Positions 18,095-25,753 of a stretch of 64,000 bases of DNA are shown here, one piece after another. Each line of letters opens with the position of its first letter. Positions within the stretch are counted from its first letter, which is position 1. This DNA comes from an uncultured Alistipes sp. (lineage in GTDB: Bacteria > Bacteroidota > Bacteroidia > Bacteroidales > Rikenellaceae). The notes under the pieces are model-generated. The model was not told the DNA's origin. It was given only the letters and a program-made list of their open reading frames with translations, and did not search any database. The DNA lies in assembly GCA_947364365.1 (NCBI GenBank), contig CANASP010000007.1, positions 46,921 through 110,920 of the forward strand, given 5' to 3'. A program made the position numbers and the translations under genes.

Positions 18095-18586
18095 ATGCAC
18101 TCGCTCCGCGTCCTGAACCTCTATCCCGAGACGATCTCCGACGGCTACGGGCTGCGCTACGCGATCTATTTCGCGGGGTGCGCCCACCGCTGCCCGGGGT
18201 GCCACAATCCGCAGAGCCACGACCCGCGGCAGGGCGAGCCGCTCACCGAGGCCCTCTTCGCGACGATCTGCCGCGCCGTCGCCGACAACCCGCTGCTCGA
18301 CGGCGTGACGCTCAGCGGCGGCGACCCGCTGCTGCGCCCCGCGCCGATGGCCGAGTTCCTGCGCCGGCTCAAGGAGCGCACGGGACAGAACGTCTGGTGC
18401 TACACGGGCTACACGCTCGAGGAGTGCCTGGCCGATCCCCTGCGGCGCGCGTGCCTGCGATGGATCGACACGCTGGTCGACGGGCCCTACGTCGAGGCGC
18501 TGCGCGACCTCTCGCTCCCGTTCCGCGGCAGCTCCAACCAGCGCCTCGTCGACATCGCGTCTCTGCACCTCTTCGACGGGGAGTAG
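18095..18586 (+). CDS. nrdG: Anaerobic RNR activating protein NrdG (radical SAM)
   Basis: 163 aa, normal size. The radical SAM cluster motif CAHRCPGC (C29, C33, C36) and the SAM-binding GVTLSGGDPLL are present, with a C-terminal FRGSSNQRLVD typical of NrdG. It generates the glycyl radical on NrdD. Co-transcribed with nrdD under the same cobalamin riboswitch. Confidence 0.96.
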   Translation: MHSLRVLNLYPETISDGYGLRYAIYFAGCAHRCPGCHNPQSHDPRQGEPLTEALFATICRAVADNPLLDGVTLSGGDPLLRPAPMAEFLRRLKERTGQNVWCYTGYTLEECLADPLRRACLRWIDTLVDGPYVEALRDLSLPFRGSSNQRLVDIASLHLFDGE

Positions 18587-18599
18587 CGAGCGAAAAGAG

Positions 18600-18705
18600 C
18601 CCGCAGCCTGCGAAGGGCGCAACGAGCCGCAGGCGAAAGTCGCGGGCCTTCGCCGCCGGAGGCTGCGGTCCGCCGGCTCCTCGAAGCCGCACGGCCCGCT
18701 TCAGT
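18600..18705 (+). repeat. Dispersed intergenic repeat, module A (copy 1)
   Basis: Contains ccgcagcctgcgaagggcgc followed by cgcgggccttcgccgccgga and ggctgcggtccgccggctcc, the same order of blocks as at ~32011, 33811, 58200 and 62149. Self-complementary GCAGCC/GGCTGC blocks suggest a folded RNA or DNA hairpin. No coding frame of note. Confidence 0.7.
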
Positions 18706-18799
18706 CGGCCGGTCGCCCCTCGGGTTGCCGGACTGCCATTCCGATAGCGGCAATGCGCGAAAACGACATCCCGACAACAAAGAAACCGCTCCGAAAACG

Positions 18800-18833
18800 A
18801 AAACCGGCTACCTTCGAAGAGGTAGCCGGTTTT
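18800..18833 (-). terminator. Terminator downstream of tRNA-Gln
   Basis: Inverted repeat aaaaccggctacctt / gaggtagccggtttt, 11 bp past the 3' end of the tRNA. A short T-run follows on the minus strand. Confidence 0.75.
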
Positions 18834-18844
18834 CTTGGTTGGTG

Positions 18845-18915
18845 TTGAACTGCCGGGATTCGAACCCAGAACGACAGAACCAAAATCTGCTGTGTTACCA
18901 TTACACCACAGTTCA
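18845..18915 (-). tRNA. tRNA-Gln (anticodon TTG)
   Basis: 71-nt cloverleaf: acceptor TGAACTG/CAGTTCA, D-arm GTGTAATGGTAACAC, anticodon stem GCAGA/TCTGT with loop TTTTGGT (anticodon TTG), T-loop GGTTCGAATCC. CCA is not encoded. Confidence 0.95.
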
Positions 18916-19052
18916 ATCCGTGCTCGTAAGCGGTGCAAAGGTAGTCAAAAAAAACGAAATCCCGCCTATCCGGCCCAAGAAAAGCATCCTGCGAAATGGC
19001 CCGCGGCGAAAATAGGACACCTTCCGATGCCTGATCTTCGCGCCGCCCGCCG

Positions 19053-19601
19053 TCAGAAAGTATATTGCAGACCCACCTGCAGGCGGTTCCAACCGGCGTC
19101 GAGCACGAAGCCCCCGTCGCCCCAGCAACCGTCGCTGCGGCGGTACGGCGACGAACCGCTGTAGCCGAGGTAGAGGTAGCGGGCCGTGAGACGCAATCCC
19201 TTCCAAAGCCGGTAGGAGGCCCCGAAGGTCACGCCCGCTTCGGCGTAGTTTTGATTGGCAGACAACGAACCAGGACCGTCCCACTTTCCCGGATTGATGA
19301 CATAGGAGACCTGCCCTTCGGCAAAAACGTCGAACCGACGCAGATCGATGAGCCGATATTGCCCGAACCAACTCAATGTGGTGTAATCGGACACTTCGGA
19401 TTCGAACATCACCCGAAATCCTGCCGACCAACGGTTAGCAAACCGATAACCGACCGACGGAGCAAACAGGGCATAACCGTCGTCAGTGGCACCATAGCCG
19501 AAATCCATCTCGACGAACACCCCCTTGTCCCGGTTTTGGGCGGAGGCTGCGGCGCTGCACAGCAGCATCGCCGCGGCAAAGAGAGAATAGAGCGCTTTCA
19601 T
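19053..19601 (-). CDS. Outer-membrane beta-barrel protein, paralogue 1
   Basis: 182 aa. Signal peptide MKALYSLFAAAMLLCSAAASA (cleavage before QN), then alternating beta-strands with aromatic girdle residues and a C-terminal strand ending in Phe (RLQVGLQYTF), as in small OmpA/OmpW-like barrels. The signal peptide and the last ~75 residues are almost identical to the neighbouring gene, while the middle differs. The two are 19 bp apart on the same strand, so a recent tandem duplication is likely. Ligand unknown. Confidence 0.85.
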   Translation of the reverse strand: MKALYSLFAAAMLLCSAAASAQNRDKGVFVEMDFGYGATDDGYALFAPSVGYRFANRWSAGFRVMFESEVSDYTTLSWFGQYRLIDLRRFDVFAEGQVSYVINPGKWDGPGSLSANQNYAEAGVTFGASYRLWKGLRLTARYLYLGYSGSSPYRRSDGCWGDGGFVLDAGWNRLQVGLQYTF

Positions 19602-19620
19602 CGAACGATTATTTTACGTA

Positions 19621-20166
19621 TCAGAAAGTATATTGCAACCCCACCTGCAGGCGGTTCCAACCGGCGTCGAGCACGAAATTCCCGTCGCCCCAGCAGCCGT
19701 CGCTGCGGCGGTACGACGACGAGCCGCTGTAGCCGAGGTAGAGGTAGCGGGCCGTGAGCCGCAATCCCTTCCAAAGCCGGCAGGAGGCCCCGAAGGTCAC
19801 GCCCGCCTCGGCGTAGTTGTCGTACATGGCCTTGGTACTCCCGTCAAGCATCACATCCGGATTGCGAACATAGGAGACCTGCCCTTCGGCAAAAACGTCG
19901 AACCGGCGCAGATCGACGAGCCGATATTGCCCGAAGAGACCGAATACGTTATAGTCGATCCCCGTGTCGAACTGCATACGGAAACCCGCCGACCAGCGGT
20001 TGGAGAACCGATAGCCGACCGCCGGCGCAATCAACGTGTAGCCCGAATCGCCCACGCCGTCGCCGACGCTCAATTCAACGAACGGACCTTTGTTCCAATT
20101 CTGGGCGGAGGCTGCGGCGCTGCACAGCAGCATCGCCGCGGCAAAGAGAGAATAGAGCGCTTTCAT
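19621..20166 (-). CDS. Outer-membrane beta-barrel protein, paralogue 2
   Basis: 181 aa; same architecture as the adjacent gene: identical 21-residue signal peptide, the shared SVGYRFSNRWSAGFR-type strand and a C-terminal RLQVGLQYTF. It differs mainly at ~25-45 and ~60-110, which would be surface loops. It starts 11 bp after the C10 peptidase stop, so all three genes may be co-transcribed. Confidence 0.85.
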   Translation of the reverse strand: MKALYSLFAAAMLLCSAAASAQNWNKGPFVELSVGDGVGDSGYTLIAPAVGYRFSNRWSAGFRMQFDTGIDYNVFGLFGQYRLVDLRRFDVFAEGQVSYVRNPDVMLDGSTKAMYDNYAEAGVTFGASCRLWKGLRLTARYLYLGYSGSSSYRRSDGCWGDGNFVLDAGWNRLQVGLQYTF

Positions 20167-20177
20167 CGGACGATATG

Positions 20178-21623
20178 TTAGTTGTTGGGATAAATGTTTA
20201 TAATGTCTTGTCGAGATGCCGTAAAATTGTAGTCGACCTTTTCCTGGGTTACAGTAATGATATCGTCAAGATAGTAACCGTCGTTTGTTCCACCCCACCC
20301 CCAATTCATATGAAATCGTGCAGGTGTATAACTTACTATCTCCGTATGATTATACGGATTGAGAAATTGCTGCGGCTCATAACTTGACGGGCAATCCTCC
20401 AATGTCATCAATTTCAGTTCATAACAATTATTTCCGCCATAGTATCCGTCGCATACCCAAGCATGTCCTGAATTATGCTTCGAGTCTTGGCCTCGCATAT
20501 AGACCAATCTATTATTGTCTAATTCGCTCATAACCTTTAGTTTATTATGATCGCATTTAATGGCGCCCGTATATCCATAAGACTTCAATGCAGAAAGAGC
20601 TTGATCTATATTAGCCCCGGAATCCCCAGAATTGTAGTTAATTCCTATTCTTTCTCCGACAGACTTCAAAAACTGGGAGGTAGCAGACGTAGCATACGTA
20701 TTGGGCATATCACCCCAGTTATAGGTAGTTGGATAACGATAATACCTCATGATCTGCCCGACAGCAACGGGAACGCATCCGACAAGAACGCCGGAGGGAA
20801 GGTATTGGTTATAGGTAAATATTTGTTCTTGCGCGTCGCGAGATCCTTGATGCCATTGCGTAGTTGTGAAAGGACCTTTGCTGGATATACTCACATCCTT
20901 CTTCAGCACGAAAGACACCGCATAGACACCGCCGTAATTGGGATTTGCATATCCGTAAGGGAGATTCAGCAGTTTCTCCCGCACCTCGGCAGGGAGCGCC
21001 TGAAACTCGAACGAATCCTTGTAGTCCGATAAGCGGTAGACGGTATAGCCCTCGGCCTGCCACCGGCTGACGCTGCTGCTCATCAGATCGATTACGTCGT
21101 CGAAGGTGCGCGTACCTTCGGCGACGAGCGGCTCCTGCCGGGCCCCGTAGTCGGCCCACAGGGCACGGTGGCGCAGGCGGATGCTGTCGGGAAGCTCGGC
21201 GGCATGCTCGATGGCCACCTGCTGCTCCGACAGCCACACCGAGACACCCGTGCGGTCGATGGCCTCGACGTCGAACGAGCCGCTCTCGCTGAAGGCCAGC
21301 ACGGGCATGTAGTCCTTCGTGGCGGAGACCACGACGAAGCCCCCGTCGTCGGCGTAGTTGACCACGTGGCACAACGGATCGCCCGCCTCGGAGCGGAGCG
21401 TGTGGACCGACGCGATCGCCCGCTCCCCGCCGCGGGTCATGCGGCCGGCCCCGAAGCGGGCGGCGACGTCGCGCACGACCGCCTCCGTTACGTCGTCCGA
21501 GAGGTCGGGCACGGTGACCGTGGCGATCGGAAGGTCGGGATCGGTCGTCGGCACCACCGCCTCGTCCTGCGACGTGCAGGCGGCAAGCACCGCGAATGCA
21601 AAAAAGAGACGGTGTTTTTTCAT
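20178..21623 (-). CDS. C10-family cysteine peptidase (streptopain/interpain-like) lipoprotein
   Basis: 481 aa. Lipobox LAAC (Cys16). Residues ~60-165 form the Spi_C10 inhibitory propeptide (CHVVNYADDGGFVVVSATKD). The peptidase domain (~230-460) has the oxyanion Gln in TTQWHQG (256), the catalytic Cys283 in LVGCVPVAVGQIMRYYRYP, His387 in NSGHAWVCDGYYG, and the HMNWGWGG block (438-445). The family includes SpeB, PrtT and Bacteroides Bfp proteases. Such genes often sit next to small Spi-like inhibitors; here two beta-barrel genes follow instead. Surface or secreted protease acting on peptides or host proteins is inference. Confidence 0.92.
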   Translation of the reverse strand: MKKHRLFFAFAVLAACTSQDEAVVPTTDPDLPIATVTVPDLSDDVTEAVVRDVAARFGAGRMTRGGERAIASVHTLRSEAGDPLCHVVNYADDGGFVVVSATKDYMPVLAFSESGSFDVEAIDRTGVSVWLSEQQVAIEHAAELPDSIRLRHRALWADYGARQEPLVAEGTRTFDDVIDLMSSSVSRWQAEGYTVYRLSDYKDSFEFQALPAEVREKLLNLPYGYANPNYGGVYAVSFVLKKDVSISSKGPFTTTQWHQGSRDAQEQIFTYNQYLPSGVLVGCVPVAVGQIMRYYRYPTTYNWGDMPNTYATSATSQFLKSVGERIGINYNSGDSGANIDQALSALKSYGYTGAIKCDHNKLKVMSELDNNRLVYMRGQDSKHNSGHAWVCDGYYGGNNCYELKLMTLEDCPSSYEPQQFLNPYNHTEIVSYTPARFHMNWGWGGTNDGYYLDDIITVTQEKVDYNFTASRQDIINIYPNN

Positions 21624-21744
21624 AAATTTAATATTGTTTTAGGCACACAATACAAATATAGCCAATTAAAACGAACGCGAAAACAAAACTAAAATTATTT
21701 CACCCTATACAATCAAAAAAAACACGCCTCGGGAGGTCCCGAAG

Positions 21745-21815
21745 CGTGGCGGCCCGCAGCCACCCGGCGCGGAGGGCCGCTCTTCTCGCATCCGCTCGAA
21801 AAGCAACCTCCGCCG
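21745..21815 (-). repeat. Dispersed intergenic repeat, module B in reverse orientation
   Basis: The plus strand reads ggcggcccgcagccacccgg, then cggagggccgctcttctcgcatccgctcgaaaag. This is the reverse complement, with few changes, of the module at 61817-61870. It lies between divergent genes (C10 peptidase and NhaD). Confidence 0.65.
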
Positions 21816-21894
21816 GCTGCGCTCCGAGTCCCCCCTTTTTTTGCACGATTGTTGCGCGGCTCACGGACGCAAACGCAATCAAACACTTCGCGAC

Positions 21895-23226
21895 ATGATT
21901 CCATCCATGATTCTCCTCTTCGCGACGGGCTATCTGTTCATCGCGCTGGAGCACAAGACGCGGGTCAACAAATCGGCCGTCGCACTGGTCATGTGCGGCG
22001 CGATCTGGAGCCTCTACGCACTCGCGGGACCGACCGCCGACACGACGTCGCAGCTGCTCGCCCGCCTGGGCGACACCTGCGAGATCCTCGTATACCTGAT
22101 CGGCGCCATGACCATCGTCGAACTGATCGACGTCCACGGGGGCTTCAACGCCATCACCGCCCGCATCGCGACGCGCGACAAGCGCCGGCTGCTGTGGCTG
22201 CTCGTCACGATAACCTTCTTCATGTCGGCCGTGCTCGACAACATGACCACGGCCATCGTCATGATCATGCTGCTGCGCCGCATCGTCGCCGACCGGCGCG
22301 AGCGGTGGACCTTCGCCAGTATGATCGTCATCGCGGCCAACAGCGGCGGCGCCTGGTCGCCCATCGGCGACGTGACGACGATCATGCTGTGGATGCGCGG
22401 CAACATCACGTCGCTGCCTCTCATGGAGAGCCTGCTGCTCCCCTGCCTCGTCTCGACGGCGATCCCCACGGCCATCGCGGCCCGCTACATCGGCCGCGGC
22501 GAGACGGCGCGCCCCGAAACGGGCACCGACAGCCTGCCCGAAGGCGTGACGCCGCGCATGAGCCGCACGATCCTCGTCGCCGGCGTCGCGGGGCTGCTCT
22601 TCGTACCGGTGTTCAAGGAGCTCACCTCACTGCCGCCCTACATGGGCATGATCCTCTCGCTGGGGGCGATCTGGCTGCTCACCGAGATCCTCTACGACCG
22701 CCGGCACGATCAGCGGGAGTCGGCGCAGAACCGCGTGGCGAAGGTCATCCGCCGCATCGACATGCCCACGATCCTCTTCTTCCTGGGTATCCTGATGGCC
22801 GTCGGGGCCTTGCAGAGCGCCGGGATTCTCGACCGCGCCGCCGGATGGCTCGACGCCGAGATCCACGAGGTCTTCACCATCGCCGGAGCGATCGGTCTAC
22901 TCTCGTCGGTAGTCGACAACGTGCCGCTCGTCGCCGCCTGCATAGGCATGTACCCCGTGGCCGACGCGGCGGCCGTGGCGGCGAGCGCCGACCCGGCTTT
23001 CCTCTCGTCGTTCGTGCGCGACGGACTCTTCTGGCACCTGATGGCCTACTGCGCCGGCGTGGGCGGCAGCCTGCTCATCATCGGCTCGGCGGCGGGCGTC
23101 GTGGCGATGGGGCTAGAAAAGATCGAGTTCGGATGGTACCTCCGGCGGATCTCGCTGCTCGCGCTGGTGGGGTATGCGGCCGGCATGCTCGTTATCCTGG
23201 CCGAACACCTCCTTGTGGGGTGGTAG
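21895..23226 (+). CDS. nhaD: NhaD-type Na+/H+ antiporter
   Basis: 443 aa from ATG 21895 (MIPSMILLFATGYLFIALEH); an in-frame ATG 18 codons upstream lies within repeat DNA and is less likely. It has about 12 membrane spans. The NhaD/IT-superfamily blocks SAVLDNMTTAIVMIMLLRR, ANSGGAWSPIGDVTTIMLWM and SSVVDNVPLVAACIGMY are intact, including the paired conserved Asp and Thr residues used in cation exchange. It exports sodium for protons at the inner membrane. Stand-alone gene ended by a strong hairpin. Confidence 0.93.
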   Translation: MIPSMILLFATGYLFIALEHKTRVNKSAVALVMCGAIWSLYALAGPTADTTSQLLARLGDTCEILVYLIGAMTIVELIDVHGGFNAITARIATRDKRRLLWLLVTITFFMSAVLDNMTTAIVMIMLLRRIVADRRERWTFASMIVIAANSGGAWSPIGDVTTIMLWMRGNITSLPLMESLLLPCLVSTAIPTAIAARYIGRGETARPETGTDSLPEGVTPRMSRTILVAGVAGLLFVPVFKELTSLPPYMGMILSLGAIWLLTEILYDRRHDQRESAQNRVAKVIRRIDMPTILFFLGILMAVGALQSAGILDRAAGWLDAEIHEVFTIAGAIGLLSSVVDNVPLVAACIGMYPVADAAAVAASADPAFLSSFVRDGLFWHLMAYCAGVGGSLLIIGSAAGVVAMGLEKIEFGWYLRRISLLALVGYAAGMLVILAEHLLVGW

Positions 23227-23248
23227 GCCCCGCACGGGAAACGACGAC

Positions 23249-23276
23249 GCGCCGCACGGAACGATCCGTGCGGCGC
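23249..23276. terminator. Bidirectional terminator between nhaD and the thioesterase gene
   Basis: Perfect 12-bp stem gcgccgcacgga / tccgtgcggcgc with a 4-nt loop between two convergent genes. Confidence 0.75.
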
Positions 23277-23302
23277 GCTGCGTCTCAAGACCGGCGGAAC
23301 GC

Positions 23303-23689
23303 CTACTCTACCCGGGACATGAAACGGGCGCGATCGACGACATAGCGCACGTGCGTCCCTTCGCCGATCATCCCCTCGCCGTCGACGGCACCGACGTTGA
23401 AGGTGAGCTTGCGCCCCTCGACGGCGGTCAGAACGGCCGTCGCCGTGACGACGGCACCCAGCCCCGAGGGCTTGAGGTGCGTGCAGGCGATCTCGGACCC
23501 GACGGTGGTCGCCCCGTCGGGCAGGGCGGCGGCCACGGCCTGCATCGCGGCATTCTCCATAAGCGCCACCATCGCGGGGGTGGCCAGTACGCGCATGTCG
23601 CCCGAGCCCATCGCGACGGCCGTATGCTCGGCCGTCACCGTGACGCAGCTGGAGGCGGAAAGTCCCGGAGTCAAACTGATTTTCTGCAT
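23303..23689 (-). CDS. Hot-dog thioesterase (fluoroacetyl-CoA-thioesterase-like)
   Basis: 128 aa from ATG 23689 (MQKISLTPGLSASSCVTV). Hot-dog fold pattern with VLATPAMVALMENAAMQAV (helix with conserved Glu) and VGSEIACTHLKPSGLG (conserved His), matching the FlK-like thioesterase family found in many anaerobes. Substrate unknown. Divergent from the DUF4294 gene, with a shared ~60-bp promoter region. Confidence 0.85.
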   Translation of the reverse strand: MQKISLTPGLSASSCVTVTAEHTAVAMGSGDMRVLATPAMVALMENAAMQAVAAALPDGATTVGSEIACTHLKPSGLGAVVTATAVLTAVEGRKLTFNVGAVDGEGMIGEGTHVRYVVDRARFMSRVE

Positions 23690-23749
23690 GACGATTCGAT
23701 AAAAAGCACTATCTTTACATCCCGTGCAAAGATAAAACAATTCGCGGAA

Positions 23750-24340
23750 ATGAAAAAACGGCTCGCACACCTCTCGCTCGCGCTGCTCCTGCTTCTCGCC
23801 GCACGGACTTCGGCTTCGGGACAGACGCCCCACGGCCGCGGCTACTCCCGCAGCGAGCTGACGGTAGTCGGCGGCGACACGATGACGATGATCCACATCA
23901 TGCCCGTGCCCGTTTTCCGCCGCCCGATCGACCTGCGCCGCTACCGGCGGCTGGTCGAGGCGGTGAAGTGCGTCTACCCCATCGCGCAGATCGCCAAGGC
24001 CAGGATGGCGGAGATGGAGGCCGAACTGCTGCGGCTGGGGAGCCGCAAGGAGCAGAAGGCCTACATCAAGGGGATCTACCACCAGATCAAGGAGGAGTAC
24101 ACCCCCGTGCTCAAGCACATGACCCGCACGCAGGGGCGCGTGTTGCTCAAGCTCATCGACCGCGAGACCGACCACACGGCCTACGAAGTGCTGCGCGAAT
24201 TCCGCGGCGGCTTCGTGGCGGGGTTCTGGCAGAGCGTCTCGCGCATCTTCGGACAAAATCTCAAATCGGAATACGACCGCGAGGGCGAAGACCGGCTCAT
24301 CGAGCAGATCGTCGTCTACTACGAGGCGGGGTGGCTGTAG
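23750..24340 (+). CDS. DUF4294 domain-containing protein
   Basis: 196 aa from ATG 23750. Signal peptide MKKRLAHLSLALLLLLAART, then a conserved basic helical region (FRRPIDLRRYRRLVEAVKCVYPIAQIAK) and AYIKGIYHQIKEEY, GRVLLKLIDRETDHTAYEVL, which are the DUF4294 hallmarks. It is a periplasmic protein of unknown function conserved across Bacteroidetes. Length normal. Confidence 0.85.
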   Translation: MKKRLAHLSLALLLLLAARTSASGQTPHGRGYSRSELTVVGGDTMTMIHIMPVPVFRRPIDLRRYRRLVEAVKCVYPIAQIAKARMAEMEAELLRLGSRKEQKAYIKGIYHQIKEEYTPVLKHMTRTQGRVLLKLIDRETDHTAYEVLREFRGGFVAGFWQSVSRIFGQNLKSEYDREGEDRLIEQIVVYYEAGWL

Positions 24341-24422
24341 GCGGCTGTACCGCACGCAGAGCGACGGCCCGGCATGCGCCGCCGCTGCCGGTTTGCGCTT
24401 CAGACCGCCGGCAGCCCGGGCC

Positions 24423-25187
24423 CTACTCTTCGTAGATCGGGCCGCGAACCAGCTCGTCGAGCAACACGGCATAGCGCTCGACCACCGCGGCGGCGAAGCG
24501 CGCCCCCTTCTCGGCCGTCGCACGGGCCGGGTTGCCGATGCCCGTATCGGTCGACACGCGCTGCCAGTCGCGGGGAATCCACGCCGTCTTCGCACGCAGC
24601 GACGAGGCGGCGAAGGGCTTCCAGGCGCCGTCGCCCGCCTCCGCCAGATCGACCAGCTCGGGACGGTAGTGCATCATCACCGAGGTCTCCAGCTCGTCGG
24701 CGTGGTCGCCCGGGTCGTCGAAGAAGTCGGCCGCCCGGCAGACGGTGAACCACTCGCTCGACGCGATGAGAAAATCGGGGAAGTCGACCGCCAGGTCGCG
24801 GATCATGTTCTTGAAGCAGTTGCCGCCGTGGCCGTTGACGATCACCAGCCGCCGCAAGCCCTGGCAGCGGAGCGAGGCGACGATATCCGTCAGGATCGCC
24901 TTCTGCGTCTCGTAGCGGGCGTGGATGCAGAAGGGCAGGTCGCGCTGGCCGGGGTTCTGCGACCCCATGGCGACCCACGGCAGCACCATCGCGCGCACGC
25001 CCGAGCGCTCGAAGGCCCGCGCGGCGGCATCCACGGCGACGGCGTGCGAGAGGATGCAGTCGGTCAGGTAAGGCAGGTGGAGGTTGTGGGGCTCGGTGGC
25101 ACCCCACGGGAGAATGGCGATGTCGTAGGCCGACTGGCGCGCCGCGCCGTAGCACGAGACCATCAGGTCGCAGTCTTTTCGGATCAT
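24423..25187 (-). CDS. Creatininase-family amidohydrolase
   Basis: 254 aa from ATG 25187 (MIRKDCDLMVSCYGAARQSA). Metal-ligand pattern WGATEPHNLHLPYLTD near residue 31-46, VIVNGHGGNCFKNMIRDL, and HADELETSVMMHYRP match the creatininase/MftE superfamily. Members hydrolyse creatinine, formamides in riboflavin or F420 pathways, or trim peptide cofactors, so the substrate cannot be named. Stand-alone gene. Confidence 0.88.
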   Translation of the reverse strand: MIRKDCDLMVSCYGAARQSAYDIAILPWGATEPHNLHLPYLTDCILSHAVAVDAAARAFERSGVRAMVLPWVAMGSQNPGQRDLPFCIHARYETQKAILTDIVASLRCQGLRRLVIVNGHGGNCFKNMIRDLAVDFPDFLIASSEWFTVCRAADFFDDPGDHADELETSVMMHYRPELVDLAEAGDGAWKPFAASSLRAKTAWIPRDWQRVSTDTGIGNPARATAEKGARFAAAVVERYAVLLDELVRGPIYEE

Positions 25188-25600
25188 AAGAGCGGGTATT
25201 TTTACAAAGATACGGAAAGTCGAGCGCAGAGCAAAATAAGCTCGCTTAAATTTTACTCTGCCGATACGGGCTGTCCCCTTTTCTCGTAAATGGCGGCTCG
25301 TCAGAGCCGGCGGGCCGCAGCCTCTTTCTTGTCCTTTCTTGAAGAAAGGACCAAAGACTTTGCGCACGCAGAAAATGGCGGGATGTCGCGCAGCGTCTCG
25401 CTGAGCAGGCACGAAAGACTACGCTGTTTCGAACACCTGCTCCTGTCGCTCGCCGCCGCGCGCCCTCTTTTTCCGCCATTTCCCGAAGTGCGCAGCCGAG
25501 GTGCCGCTGTGCGGCAGGCGTATATTGCGGCTCCTTGGGGAGCCGGCAGCCCGCAGCCGCCTCCCATTTTCAACTTTTCATTTTTAATTTTTAATTTTTT
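25188..25600. other. Gene-free stretch with repeat-like GC-rich DNA before the thiamine operon
   Basis: About 410 bp without a credible gene. It contains the inverted pair tcctttcttgaagaaagga (~25332-25350) and blocks related to the dispersed repeat, for example ggctccttggggagccggca and gcccgcagccgcctccc (~25520-25565). It ends in an A/T-rich tract (25562-25602) that feeds the promoter of the TPP operon. Confidence 0.5.
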
Positions 25601-25603
25601 TCC

Positions 25604-25611
25604 TACCTTTG
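25604..25611 (+). promoter_or_regulatory. -7 promoter element of the thiamine operon
   Basis: TACCTTTG, a perfect TAnnTTTG match, preceded by an A/T-rich tract and located ~10 bp before the TPP riboswitch. The -33 element is degenerate (T-rich). Confidence 0.6.
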
Positions 25612-25619
25612 CCCCCGAC

Positions 25620-25705
25620 ATTTCGAAGGGGTGCCTTACTATCAGGCTGAGATTATACCCATTGAACCGGAGACGGGTAATGCCGATACCGGGAACAACG
25701 CGTAA
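25620..25705 (+). promoter_or_regulatory. TPP (thiamine pyrophosphate) riboswitch
   Basis: Classic THI-box blocks: aaggggtgccttactatcag, gctgagattataccc, gaaccggagacgggtaatgc, and cgataccgggaac. Located 50 bp before the TonB receptor start on the same strand. Expected to switch the downstream receptor and transporter off when TPP is abundant. Confidence 0.95.
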
Positions 25706-25753
25706 TCAACAACGTATACCCCTTTTCAGTTTTTAACCTATTCAAACAGGTAA

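Noticed and set aside
15707-18622. Very long open frame on the minus strand opposite nrdD-nrdG
   Set aside because: It is a compositional shadow of GC-rich codons; the plus strand encodes full NrdD and NrdG with all catalytic motifs, and the antisense product has only low-complexity VDRVAD-like sequence.
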